A program made the position numbers and the translations under genes. A DNA stretch of 64,000 bases from Pseudomonas denitrificans (nom. rej.) (lineage in GTDB: Bacteria; Pseudomonadota; Gammaproteobacteria; Pseudomonadales; Pseudomonadaceae), in the NCBI RefSeq assembly GCF_008807415.1, contig NZ_CP043626.1, positions 1,054,001 through 1,118,000 of the forward strand. The letters run 5' to 3'. Below, piece by piece: positions 25,549-33,461 of the stretch (within the stretch, counting starts at the first letter, position 1; each line of letters opens with the position of its first letter). The notes under the pieces are model-generated. The model saw only the letters and a program-made list of their open reading frames with translations, did not search any database and had not been told where the DNA came from.

Positions 25549-26199
25549 TCAGTGTCCGCGAATGAGCAGCGTCTCGATGTCGGGTATGCCCATGGACTGG
25601 TTGGCGTTCAGCAGATCCAGGCGGGCCGCGAAGATCCTCAGCTCGCGGTCGGCCGCCTGCACCGCACGGGTCAGCGCGGACAGCGGCACCGTGACCGAAT
25701 GCAGCGGCGGTGGCGGGATGAAGGTCTCGCCCGGCCCGTTGAAGTCGAAGCTGACGGACTGGTTGTGCTGATTGATATCGGGAGAGGGATGGCCGCTGTA
25801 CAGGTAGGCGCTCTTGCCGGCGGCGATGCGCTTCCAGCTGTGCAGGTCGCCCAGGTCGCTGCAGCATTGCGGGAACAGGACGTCGAGATCGCCGATCCGC
25901 AACACGTAGCCGCCAGACAGGGGCGGAACCTGGCGCCAGTCTCCGGAGCCCTCCAGGCCCTCGGCGCAGTGCAGGCGGACCAACCGCGAAATGTCCGTGT
26001 CGCTCAGCTCGGCAATGCGATGGAACGCACTGCCCTGCAGGTACGGTCGCAGTCGCGGGCTGAAGCCGTTGGCCCGCAGGTTGCGCTCATGGTAATCACG
26101 CCAGCCTGCCACGTGGTCCCAGTACGGCCCGTGGGACGGCAAGGGAACGGAGTCGACCAGGTAGAAGATTTCGATGACGGGGATGAGCTGAACCTGCAT
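25549..26199 (-). CDS. Hypothetical protein, unrecognised family
   Basis: A 216-residue protein with no signal peptide or membrane segment. It is rich in aromatic and His residues in its first half (EIFYLVDSVPLPSHGPYWDHVAGWRDYHERNL) and has a proline run (FIPPPPLHSVTVPLSAL) followed by a terminal helix-rich part (LTRAVQAADRELRIFAARLDLLNANQSM). I cannot assign a family. The start at 26199 is chosen because the frame upstream has a different, Arg-rich composition; the ribosome site there is weak. The gene stands alone between ybaK-like and the YCII gene. Confidence 0.6.
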   Translation of the reverse strand: MQVQLIPVIEIFYLVDSVPLPSHGPYWDHVAGWRDYHERNLRANGFSPRLRPYLQGSAFHRIAELSDTDISRLVRLHCAEGLEGSGDWRQVPPLSGGYVLRIGDLDVLFPQCCSDLGDLHSWKRIAAGKSAYLYSGHPSPDINQHNQSVSFDFNGPGETFIPPPPLHSVTVPLSALTRAVQAADRELRIFAARLDLLNANQSMGIPDIETLLIRGH

Positions 26200-26450
26200 G
26201 GGACCGCCGGGAGTTTGCTGAGCGGCACGTTCTAAGGGCACTGCCCCCGAGCGTCCATAGCGAATTTTCCCATATCGCCTCCGGGAACCCTGGCGCGACC
26301 TATGCTCAAAAGCCCCGTCGCCCCGCTCGAAAAAAATTTCGCGTGGCCTGTCGATCTGTCGTTGCGCCCTTCGACTACTTGTCAGGAACCGGAAGCAACC
26401 GGCCGCCACGCTGGCCCTTACAAGAGAATGACAACAAGAGGAGAAAGACC

Positions 26451-26876
26451 ATGCGTTTCATGGTGATCGTCAAAGCCACCGCCGACTCCGAAGCCGGTGT
26501 GATGCCCAAGGAAGAGCTGCTTGCCGCCATGGGAGCCTACAACGAGGAACTGGTGAAGGCCGGCGTGATGCTGGCCGGTGAAGGCCTGCACCCCAGTGTC
26601 AAGGGGGCGCGGGTGCGCTTCGATGGCGCGTCGCGGCAGGTGATCGACGGCCCGTTCGCCGAGACCAAGGAGCTGATCGCGGGCTTCTGGATCATGCAGA
26701 CCGCGTCGCTGCAGGAGTGCATCGACTGGGTCAGGCGCTCGCCCAATCCCTTCGACGGCGAGTCCGAGATCGAAATCCGGCAGATTTTCGAAGCCGAGGA
26801 CTTCGGCGCCGAATTCACCCCCGAACTGCGCGAGCAGGAAGAACGCCTGCGCGCCGAAATCGCCAGCAAATCCTGA
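26451..26876 (+). CDS. YCII/DGPF-domain protein
   Basis: A 141-residue protein of the YCII-related family: MRFMVIVKATADSEAGVMPKEELLAAMGAYNEELVKAGVML is the N-terminal beta-alpha unit and VIDGPFAETKELIAGFWIMQ contains the DGPF motif. Such proteins have a dimeric ferredoxin-like fold and usually sit near ECF sigma factors and PhnB-like proteins. Their reaction is not established. AGGAG stands about 8 bases before the ATG. It forms a two-gene unit with the VOC/PhnB-like gene 17 bases downstream; no sigma factor gene is present here. Confidence 0.85.
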   Translation: MRFMVIVKATADSEAGVMPKEELLAAMGAYNEELVKAGVMLAGEGLHPSVKGARVRFDGASRQVIDGPFAETKELIAGFWIMQTASLQECIDWVRRSPNPFDGESEIEIRQIFEAEDFGAEFTPELREQEERLRAEIASKS

Positions 26877-26893
26877 GCCTGGAGGAATCCGCC

Positions 26894-27310
26894 ATGTTGA
26901 TGAATGCCTACCTGGTCTTCGACGGCAACTGCGAAGAAGCCTTCCGTCACTACGCCGAAGTACTGCACGGCGAGCTGCCGCACCTGATGCGTTTCTCCGA
27001 TGCGCCGGGTTGCGAGGACATGCCCGAGGCGCTGAAGAACCGCATCATCCACGTTCGCCTGGAAGTGGGCGGCCACGTGCTGATGGGCTCGGACGCCTCG
27101 CCCCAGTGCGGCCAGTACGAGGGCGTGAAGGGCGTGTCGATCACCCTCAACGTCGACACCAAGGCCGAAGCGCGGCGCATCTTCGACGCCCTCGGCCAGG
27201 GCGGCAAGGTCACCATGCCGCTGGAGCAGACCTTCTGGGCCGAGCTGTTCGGCGCGCTGGAGGACCGTTTCGGGGTGCCGTGGATGATCAATTGCGAGAA
27301 AGAGGTCTGA
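26894..27310 (+). CDS. PhnB-like VOC-family protein
   Basis: A 138-residue one-domain VOC protein of the PhnB/3-demethylubiquinone-methyltransferase-like group: MNAYLVFDGNCEEAFRHYAEVLHGELPHLMRF, HVLMGSDASPQCG, LEQTFWAELFGALEDRFGVPWMINCEK. The domain ends in the typical WMxN. GGAGG lies immediately upstream of the ATG at 26894. Paired with the YCII gene; this pair is common in bacteria but without a firm function. A large hairpin (27321-27378) follows. Confidence 0.85.
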   Translation: MLMNAYLVFDGNCEEAFRHYAEVLHGELPHLMRFSDAPGCEDMPEALKNRIIHVRLEVGGHVLMGSDASPQCGQYEGVKGVSITLNVDTKAEARRIFDALGQGGKVTMPLEQTFWAELFGALEDRFGVPWMINCEKEV

Positions 27311-27320
27311 TCGCAGGACT

Positions 27321-27378
27321 CTCCCTGTAGGAGCGCCCCATGGGCGCGATCGCGGGCATGGCCCGCTCCTACAGGGAG
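27321..27378. repeat. REP-type hairpin overlapping the end of the AraC-family gene
   Basis: CTCCCTGTAGGAGCG (27321-27335) and CGCTCCTACAGGGAG (27364-27378) are perfect 15-base complements, with inner GGGCGCGATCGCGGGC symmetry. This is the common Pseudomonas GTAGGAGCG repeat. It lies between convergent genes and includes the stop codon of the AraC-family gene (27369), so it may also terminate both transcripts. Confidence 0.85.
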
Positions 27379-28415
27379 TCCTTCCCGGCGTCGGCGCGGA
27401 AGCGCTCCGGCGTTGTCCCGGTGAACCGCTGGAAAGCCCGGTGGAAACTGGTGACGTGCTCATATCCGAGCAGGAAGGCGATCTCCTGCAGCGCCATCCG
27501 GCTGGCCAGCAGATAACGCTGGGCCAGCGCCATCCGCACTTCCAGCACGATTCCCTTGAAGGTCAGCCCGTGCTCGCGCAGCCGGCGCTGCAATGTATGC
27601 GGCGGCAGACGCAGCCAGGCGGCGGTCTGCTCCAGGTCCGGCAGCGGGATGCGCGCGTTCTGCAGCAGGTAGTAGCGCACATCGTCCGGCAGCGCCGGGC
27701 CGCGTTCGAAGCTGGCCAGGGTTGCCGCGCCCTGGGCCTGGCAAAGCCGGCTCACCGACGGGTTGGCGGTGGAGAAGGGCTGGTCATGGAAGGCCTTCGG
27801 CATCCACAGCTCGGCCTGCCCGGCATTGAACTGGCTGGGGCCGGGGAAGAGCTCGCCATACAGGGCCGCGTGGGCGGGTGGCGGGTAGGGCAGGTGCAGT
27901 TGCATGCCGGTGCAGGCCTCCAGGTCCGGCAGGCGCTGGCATAGCCAGCGCCAGGTACTGCTGAGCCACTCCTCGCAGAGGGCGATGCGTTCCACCTCGC
28001 CGAAGGGCGGTAGTTGCAGCGTCAGGCGGATGTGCTCGCCGACTTCCTCGCGGTGGGTGTGGATCGGATGCGGCATCAGGCTCGACGGCTGGCCGAGGGA
28101 GATGTCCCAGGAGCGTCGCAGGTTGGCCGCGCTGATCAGCGCGTAGCCGATCACCCCCAGGTCATAGAGGTTGTAGCGCTGGCCCAGGCGCAGGAAGAAG
28201 TCGCTCGGGCCGAGCAGCCCGGCGGCCTGCTGCAGCAGGCGGTAATAGCGGGCGAAGTTCATCTCGGCGGCCGCCGCTTCGCTGTTGCTGGGCAGCCCGA
28301 GGCCTCCCAGCAAGGGCGCCAGCGCCGGCAGGGCGGGGCGTGCGCGCCACTCGTCGAGGAAGTGGCGGAACAGTTGGCGGGCAGCGTAATCGATGTCGAA
28401 GGACGCGGTGGGCAT
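27369..28415 (-). CDS. AraC-family regulator with N-terminal arabinose-binding-like domain
   Basis: A 348-residue regulator. The N-terminal ~200 residues belong to the AraC-type ligand-binding domain class often called OruR/ArgR-like (GVIGYALISAANLRRSWDI). The C-terminal double helix-turn-helix spans about 240-340 (LEQTAAWLRLPPHTLQRRLREHGLTFKGIVLEVRMALAQRYLL, IAFLLGYEHVTSFHRAFQRFTGTTPERFR). It is divergent from the amidohydrolase-CobW pair, with two direct repeats in the gap, so it probably activates that pair. The last codons lie in a REP hairpin. Confidence 0.92.
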   Translation of the reverse strand: MPTASFDIDYAARQLFRHFLDEWRARPALPALAPLLGGLGLPSNSEAAAAEMNFARYYRLLQQAAGLLGPSDFFLRLGQRYNLYDLGVIGYALISAANLRRSWDISLGQPSSLMPHPIHTHREEVGEHIRLTLQLPPFGEVERIALCEEWLSSTWRWLCQRLPDLEACTGMQLHLPYPPPAHAALYGELFPGPSQFNAGQAELWMPKAFHDQPFSTANPSVSRLCQAQGAATLASFERGPALPDDVRYYLLQNARIPLPDLEQTAAWLRLPPHTLQRRLREHGLTFKGIVLEVRMALAQRYLLASRMALQEIAFLLGYEHVTSFHRAFQRFTGTTPERFRADAGKDSL

Positions 28416-28430
28416 GGCGCAGGCTCAAGC

Positions 28431-28467
28431 TGTCGTCTGATGCTAGTGAGTTGTCATCTTATGCTAG
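28431..28467. promoter_or_regulatory. Direct-repeat operator for the AraC-family regulator
   Basis: TGTCGTCTGATGCTAG (28431-28446) and TGTCATCTTATGCTAG (28452-28467) match at 14 of 16 positions and are 21 bases apart start to start, two turns of the helix. This is the classic AraC-type double site. The second copy abuts the -35 position of the amidohydrolase promoter (-10 TATACT at 28490-28495), as for a class II activator. Confidence 0.7.
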
Positions 28468-28495
28468 CCGATGGCCGAAAGCCGAGCCCTATACT
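28467..28495 (+). promoter_or_regulatory. Promoter of the amidohydrolase-CobW pair
   Basis: A strong -10 TATACT (28490-28495) with a poor -35 (GCCGAT, 28467-28472) at 17-base spacing, as expected for an activator-dependent promoter. The AAnAAnAA motif at 28508-28518 follows it, inside the short leader. Confidence 0.55.
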
Positions 28496-28527
28496 GCCTC
28501 CACGGACAAGAACAACAAGGGCTTCCC

Positions 28528-30276
28528 ATGACCGCTCCGGACCGCTTCCGCTCCTCCAACTCCCCCACCGAGCGCTTCGCCGAACTGCTGCTGCACAACG
28601 GCCGCTTCTATACCCTCGACCCCGCCCAGCCCTGGGCCGAGGCCGTGGCCATCCGCGATGGCCGGCTGCTGGCGGTGGGCCGTCGCGAGGACATGGAGCA
28701 CCTGATCGGCCCGGACACCCTGGTGCGCGACCTCGAAGGCGCGTTCTGCATGCCCGGCCTGCACGACATGCACACCCACCCGGACCTGGCGCTGAACCCG
28801 CGTTACGCCGACGACCTCGACGTCGGCATCGAGGACCCGACCCCGGAGCAGCTTGCAAAAGCCATCCTCGATTACGCCGCCAGCCATCCCGGTGACGGTT
28901 GGGTCTACGGCCAGTACTGGGTGCGCTACACCTTCCGCGAAGCCGGGCTGAAGCCGGGCCGCGAGTGGCTCGACAGTATCCTGCCGGATCGCCCCGTGGC
29001 GCTGCTCGACCGCATGTGGGGCACCATGATGGTCAACTCCCGCGCGCTGGAACTGGCCGGTATCGACGCCAGCACCGCCGACCCGCGCAACGGCTACCTG
29101 GAGCGCGACGAGCTGACCGGCGAGCCCAACGGTCTGATGATCGACGGCGCCTACGCGCTGATCCACGCCGCCATGCCGCCGACCCCGGCGAAGGTGCTGC
29201 GCCAGTCCTACCGCGAGGGCGTGCACTTCCAGAGCTCGCGCGGCGTCACCGCGGCCAAGTACCTGCACGTCTGCGAGAACCGCCTGGACGCCCTCAAGTA
29301 CCTCGACGACGCCGGCCAACTGACCCTGCGCGTGGAAGCAGCGATCAGCTGGCAGGACGACATCTTCCCGGTGCGCCGCCGCTGGGAGCTGCTCAGCGGC
29401 GAGCGTCACTACTATCGCAGCGCACGGTTGTCGGCGAACGCTGTGAAGTTCCACTTCGACGGTACCGTCGAGCCGCGCTCCTCCTTCCTTATTACACCCT
29501 GGCCGGGCGAGGACGCCTGGCGCGGCAAGCTCAACCTGACGCCCGAGCACATCACCGACATGGTGGTGGACATGGACAGCCGTGGCATCCGGGTCATCGC
29601 CCACTGCACTGGCGATGCGGCGTCCGACGTGTTCCTCGATGCGGTGGCCGAAGCGCGCCGGCGCAATGGTTTCAGCGGTGTGCGCCACCAGTGCGCGCAC
29701 AGCACCATCCTGCATCCGGGCAACCTCAAGCGCTTCCGCGAGCTGGAAGTGATCGCCGAGTTCTCCCCGGCAGCCTGGTACCCGACGCCCTTCGCCAGCG
29801 GCGCGCGTTCGGGCTACGGCACGGATCGGCTGAAGCGCATCTACGACTTCAAGGGCGTGCTGGCCGCCGGCGGCATCGCGGTATTCGGAACCGACTGGCC
29901 GGTGGCATCCATCGACCCCTGGCTGGCGCTGGAAACCCTGGTCACCCGGCAAAACCCGTGGAACGACGACCCGGCCTGCTTCGGCGAGCCGATCAGCCTA
30001 GAGCAGGCGATCCGCGTGGCGACCCTCAATGGCGCCTATGCCATGGGCCTGGAGAAGCTCACCGGCAGCCTGGAGGCTGGCAAGTCGGCGGACTTCATCG
30101 TGCTCGACCGCAACCTGTTCGAGCAGCCGGCGCGCAACTTCATCCACCGCACCGAGGTGCAACTGACCTTCGTCGAAGGCCGCCCGGTGTACGACCGCCT
30201 CGGCCAGTTCAGCGATACCGCGCTGGCGGCGGTGTGGCAGGGCGAACCGCCGCGCATCGAAGGCGTCAACGCATGA
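28528..30276 (+). CDS. Amidohydrolase family 3 (YtcJ-like) metal-dependent hydrolase
   Basis: A 582-residue amidohydrolase. Metal ligands are visible in order: HxH in LHDMHTHPD (His82 and His84), His in VIAHCTGDA, His in HQCAHSTILHP and Asp in FGTDWPVAS. The N-terminal and C-terminal small beta domain (ADFIVLDRNLFEQPARNFIHRTEVQLTFVEGRPVY) is typical of the YtcJ group, related to N-substituted formamide deformylase. No signal peptide. AAGGG precedes the ATG. The stop overlaps the CobW-like GTPase by 4 bases, which suggests the GTPase helps supply metal. The substrate is unknown. Confidence 0.88.
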   Translation: MTAPDRFRSSNSPTERFAELLLHNGRFYTLDPAQPWAEAVAIRDGRLLAVGRREDMEHLIGPDTLVRDLEGAFCMPGLHDMHTHPDLALNPRYADDLDVGIEDPTPEQLAKAILDYAASHPGDGWVYGQYWVRYTFREAGLKPGREWLDSILPDRPVALLDRMWGTMMVNSRALELAGIDASTADPRNGYLERDELTGEPNGLMIDGAYALIHAAMPPTPAKVLRQSYREGVHFQSSRGVTAAKYLHVCENRLDALKYLDDAGQLTLRVEAAISWQDDIFPVRRRWELLSGERHYYRSARLSANAVKFHFDGTVEPRSSFLITPWPGEDAWRGKLNLTPEHITDMVVDMDSRGIRVIAHCTGDAASDVFLDAVAEARRRNGFSGVRHQCAHSTILHPGNLKRFRELEVIAEFSPAAWYPTPFASGARSGYGTDRLKRIYDFKGVLAAGGIAVFGTDWPVASIDPWLALETLVTRQNPWNDDPACFGEPISLEQAIRVATLNGAYAMGLEKLTGSLEAGKSADFIVLDRNLFEQPARNFIHRTEVQLTFVEGRPVYDRLGQFSDTALAAVWQGEPPRIEGVNA

Positions 30277-31190
30277 ACGCCGCGAGCATCCCGGTGACGG
30301 TGGTCGCCGGCTTCCTCGGCGCGGGCAAGACCACGCTGCTGCGCAACCTGCTGGAGCGCTGCGAGGGCCGGCGCCTGGCGGTGATCGTCAATGATTTCGG
30401 CGAGCTGAACATCGATGCCGGGATGATCGCCGAGCAGACCGAGGCAGTGTACAGCCTGGAGAACGGCTGCATCTGCTGCAGCGTGCAGGACGACCTGCTG
30501 GCGCAGCTGGAGCGCCTGGCGAATATGTACCCGCCGCTGGAGCAGGTGGTGATCGAGTGCAGTGGGGTGTCCGACCCGCAGCGCATCGTGCAGACGCTGG
30601 GTTACCCGAAACTGCGCCGGCGCCTGCATCTGGATGCGGTGCTCACCGTGGTCGATGCTGCCCGCCGGGAGCCGCTGGAAGGCGAGTATGCGCGACTGGA
30701 GCGCATGCAGGCCGCCGCCGCCGACCTGCTGCTGCTGAACAAGTGCGACCTGCTGGACGCCGACGAGCGTGCCAGCCAGCGCGAGCGTTTCGGCCGGGGC
30801 GCGCGGGTGCTGGAAACTATCCAGGCGCAGATTCCCGACGAGCTGCTGCTCGGTGAGCCGTCGCGCAAGCTGCGGCCCCATGGGCAGGAAGGCATCGACC
30901 ATGGCGACCTGTTCGACAGCTGGAGCTGGCAGGGCGAGGCGAGCTTCGATGGCGCGCGGTTGAAACAATGGCTGGAGGCACTGCCTCGCGGCCTGCTGCG
31001 CCTCAAGGGGCTGATTCGCCTGGCGGGACAGGGCGAGACGGTCTGGCTGCAATATGTCGGCGGGCGCTATCAGCTGCGCCCGGCCACTGCGGCCGAGGCG
31101 GCGCAGGGCTCGCGGCTGGTGTTCATTGCCGAGAAGGATGCGGGGTTGCGGGCGGATCTTGAGGTCGGGCTGCGAGGGTGCATTTCGTAG
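30273..31190 (+). CDS. CobW/P47K-family G3E GTPase, putative metallochaperone
   Basis: A 305-residue G3E GTPase. The P-loop GFLGAGKTTLL is at residues 13-23, the metal-binding CxCC motif is in LENGCICCSVQDDL, and LLNKCDLL supplies the guanine-specificity NKxD. The C-terminal CobW domain (LLRLKGLIRLAGQGETVWLQYVGGRYQLRP) is present, though the His-rich metal tail seen in some zinc members is absent. It starts in the amidohydrolase stop codon (ATGA), so the two are co-translated. Likely delivers a divalent metal to that enzyme; this is inference. Confidence 0.88.
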   Translation: MNAASIPVTVVAGFLGAGKTTLLRNLLERCEGRRLAVIVNDFGELNIDAGMIAEQTEAVYSLENGCICCSVQDDLLAQLERLANMYPPLEQVVIECSGVSDPQRIVQTLGYPKLRRRLHLDAVLTVVDAARREPLEGEYARLERMQAAAADLLLLNKCDLLDADERASQRERFGRGARVLETIQAQIPDELLLGEPSRKLRPHGQEGIDHGDLFDSWSWQGEASFDGARLKQWLEALPRGLLRLKGLIRLAGQGETVWLQYVGGRYQLRPATAAEAAQGSRLVFIAEKDAGLRADLEVGLRGCIS

Positions 31191-31223
31191 ACAAAGCTGC
31201 CTGGAACTCTGTGCCTTGGGATG

Positions 31224-31258
31224 CCCTCTCCCTAACCCTCTCCCTGAAGGGAGAGGGG
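31224..31258. repeat. Pseudomonas REP-like element (d), first of an inverted pair
   Basis: Near identical to 15279-15313 (CCCTCTCCCTAA, then a CCCTCTCCCTGAAGGGAGAGGG stem). Lies just after the CobW-like gene. Confidence 0.8.
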
Positions 31259-31306
31259 ACCGTTCGGTGCAGGCGGAAACCTTATTGTCAGCCGGTACGG
31301 ATAGCT

Positions 31307-31353
31307 CCCTCTCCCTTTGGAGCGGGGCGCGCAGCCAGGGCTGGGGTGAGGGC
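31307..31353. repeat. Pseudomonas REP-like element (e), inverted partner of (d)
   Basis: CCCTCTCCCTTTGGAGCGGG followed by CAGGGCTGGGGTGAGGGC. Its reverse complement is a diverged copy of the same element, so (d) and (e) form a BIME-like pair, as (b) and (c) do. Confidence 0.65.
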
Positions 31354-31405
31354 ATGAGATGGTACGGACTTTCCTGACCAGGCTATTTCTTCTGCGGGAC
31401 AAATA

Positions 31406-31432
31406 AAAAGCCGGCCCTCAGGGCCGGCTTTT
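31406..31432. terminator. Rho-independent terminator, usable in both directions
   Basis: AAAAGCCGGCCC-TCA-GGGCCGGCTTTT, a perfect stem with A and T tracts, between the convergent CobW-like gene and ppnP. Confidence 0.85.
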
Positions 31433-31447
31433 CATGACGCGCCGAAC

Positions 31448-31729
31448 TCAGCGGTATTCGCAGAGGTAGGCGGTGTCCTGGGCGACTTTCAGCTGGAACT
31501 TGCTGTTGGCCGGCACGGTGAAGTTGCTGCCGCCTTCGAAGGTTTCCCAGCTGTCGCTGCCCGGCAGCTTGACAGTCAGTGCGCCGGCGACGACGTGCAT
31601 CACCTCCAGCTGGCTGGTGCCGAATTCGTATTCGCCGGGAGCCATCACGCCAATGGTGGCGGGGCCTGCGGTCATGTCGAAGGCGATGGATTTGACGGTG
31701 CCGTCGAAGTACTCGTTGACCTTGAACAT
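31448..31729 (-). CDS. ppnP: Pyrimidine/purine nucleoside phosphorylase PpnP
   Basis: A 93-residue cupin (formerly YaiE/DUF1255) that phosphorolyses several nucleosides to base and ribose-1-phosphate. The full length and the motifs [55 protein letters not shown] and [13 protein letters not shown] match the family closely. GGAGAAG lies before the ATG. Monocistronic, followed by a strong terminator. Confidence 0.93.
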   Translation of the reverse strand: MFKVNEYFDGTVKSIAFDMTAGPATIGVMAPGEYEFGTSQLEVMHVVAGALTVKLPGSDSWETFEGGSNFTVPANSKFQLKVAQDTAYLCEYR

Positions 31730-31862
31730 GGGCTTCTCCTGCTAGAGGGGTGAAAAAGGGCCCGCCAGTATGCCCAAGGCCGCAGGCCCCGTCACTAGAG
31801 CGGCGCAGGCGACCGTGCGGTCAGTGCCAGGTCGGCGCTGAATCGACGATGAGTTGGCGGTT

Positions 31863-32414
31863 TCAGCCGGCGACGGGCAGGGTCAGCGGCAGCAGGCGGG
31901 CGGTATTGCGGGCGTCCTCCAGGGCGCGGTGCGGCTGTCCCTGGAAGTGCAGGCCGGCCAGGTGCAGCGCGGCGTTCAGGCCGACCTGGCGCTTGAGCTG
32001 ACGGGCCTGGGCGAAGCGCTGCTTGAGGTTGACGTGGGGGACGCGGGACAGGTGGCTGTCCAGATGCTGGCGGCGCCATTCCAGTTCCAGCTGGTGACGG
32101 TCGTAGTCGCCCCAGCTGGTCCAGCCGGCCAGGCGCGGGCTGTGCTGGGCGAGCCAGCGCTCGAACTGCGGCCAGACCTCGCGCAGCGGCGCGGCGGCAT
32201 CGACATTGGCCTGGGTGATATGGGTGAGTTCGCGACAGAAGGTCGTCAGCAGCGGGCGTCGCTGCGGGCGGACGAAACGCTGGAAATGGTCCAGCTCGCG
32301 GCCGTCGGCCTCGGCAACCAGGCTCGCGCCGATCTCGATGATCTCCATTTCCTCGACCGGCCAGCCGCCTTCCTCGGTGGTGGCTTCCAGGTCGATCACC
32401 AGCCAGTGGGGCAT
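31863..32414 (-). CDS. DEDDh 3'-5' exonuclease (KapD/ERI-1-like)
   Basis: A 183-residue exonuclease domain. The acidic ligands are in LVIDLEATTEEGG (Exo I, DxE), LAGWTSWGDYDRHQLELE (Exo II) and HRALEDARNTARLL (Exo III, HxxxxD). This is the RNase T/DNA Q superfamily, nearest to KapD and ERI-1-type RNA exonucleases. The ATG at 32414 starts directly with the first beta strand; the longer frame would add an unrelated leader. It is divergent from the dehydrogenase gene at 32518. Its substrate nucleic acid is unknown. Confidence 0.87.
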   Translation of the reverse strand: MPHWLVIDLEATTEEGGWPVEEMEIIEIGASLVAEADGRELDHFQRFVRPQRRPLLTTFCRELTHITQANVDAAAPLREVWPQFERWLAQHSPRLAGWTSWGDYDRHQLELEWRRQHLDSHLSRVPHVNLKQRFAQARQLKRQVGLNAALHLAGLHFQGQPHRALEDARNTARLLPLTLPVAG

Positions 32415-32517
32415 AGTCGGTGCTCGTGGTTGGGTTCGAATCGAGTATGGAAGGCGTTTGCGGGACCGGCAAACCGCTGTGCTAGGCTGAGCGACTTGAT
32501 CGGACAAGGGGACTGCG

Positions 32518-33396
32518 ATGGCGAAAGTGGCTTTCATCGGCCTGGGCGTGATGGGTTACCCCATGGCCGGGCATCTGGCGCGCGAAGGGCACGAGGTGTG
32601 CGTCTACAACCGCACCGCGAGCCGCGCCGCCCAGTGGGTCAAGCAGTTCGGCGGCAGCTCGGCGCAGACCCCGCGCGAGGCCGCGCAGTGGGCCGACTTC
32701 GTGATGTGCTGCGTGGGCAACGATGACGACCTGCGCAGTGTGGTGCTGGGTGAGGATGGCACGCTGGCCGGCATGCAGCCCGGCTCCGTGCTGGTTGACC
32801 ACACCACCGCCTCGGCCGAAGTGGCCCGCGAACTGGCGGTGGCGGCGGCCGAGCGCGAGTTGGGCTTCCTCGATGCGCCGGTTTCCGGCGGCCAGGCCGG
32901 CGCCGAGAACGGTGCGCTGACGGTGATGGTCGGCGGCGACGCTGACCTCTACGCCCGCGCCGAGCCGGTGATCGCCACCTATTCGCGCATGGTGCGGCGC
33001 ATGGGCCCGGTGGGCAGCGGCCAGTTGACCAAGATGGTCAACCAGATCTGCGTCGGCGGCCTGCTGCAGGGGTTGTCCGAGGCGCTGCACTTCGCCCAGA
33101 GCGCCGGCCTCGACGGTATGGCGGCGATGGAAGTGATCAGCAAGGGCGCCGCGCAGTCCTGGCAACTGGAAAATCGCCACCAGAGCATGCTGGAAGGTCG
33201 CTTCGACTTCGGCTTTGCGGTGGACTGGATGCGCAAGGACCTGGGTATCGTCCTGGATGAGGCTCGCCGCAACGGCGCGCAGTTGCCGGTGACGGCGCTG
33301 GTCGACCAGTTCTACGCCGAGGTGCAGGCCGCCGGCGGCGGGCGCTGGGACACTTCCAGCCTGATCACCCGCCTTCAGGACTCGCCCGAGGCCTGA
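32518..33396 (+). CDS. NAD(P)-dependent beta-hydroxyacid dehydrogenase (3-hydroxyisobutyrate dehydrogenase family)
   Basis: A 292-residue two-domain dehydrogenase. The Rossmann motif is FIGLGVMGYPMAGHL (residues 6-20). The substrate-binding DAPVSGGQAGAENGALTVMVGG and the catalytic Lys in GSGQLTKMVNQ are intact. Family members act on 3-hydroxyisobutyrate, tartronate semialdehyde, glyoxylate or succinic semialdehyde; the sequence does not decide between them. The position upstream of the START/gltA region resembles the homologue in P. aeruginosa. A plausible SD (AAGGGGA) precedes the ATG. Confidence 0.9.
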   Translation: MAKVAFIGLGVMGYPMAGHLAREGHEVCVYNRTASRAAQWVKQFGGSSAQTPREAAQWADFVMCCVGNDDDLRSVVLGEDGTLAGMQPGSVLVDHTTASAEVARELAVAAAERELGFLDAPVSGGQAGAENGALTVMVGGDADLYARAEPVIATYSRMVRRMGPVGSGQLTKMVNQICVGGLLQGLSEALHFAQSAGLDGMAAMEVISKGAAQSWQLENRHQSMLEGRFDFGFAVDWMRKDLGIVLDEARRNGAQLPVTALVDQFYAEVQAAGGGRWDTSSLITRLQDSPEA

Positions 33397-33461
33397 TCCG
33401 TTTCTCCCCCTCAGGTGGCGCCATCGGTCGCAGAGATCGTCGTGCGCCGCTCCTGATCGCC

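Noticed and set aside
28899..30272. N-terminal extension of the CobW-like frame back to 28899
   Set aside because: This part is an alternate frame of the amidohydrolase, Arg-rich and without motifs. The GTPase begins at ATG 30273 directly before its P-loop.
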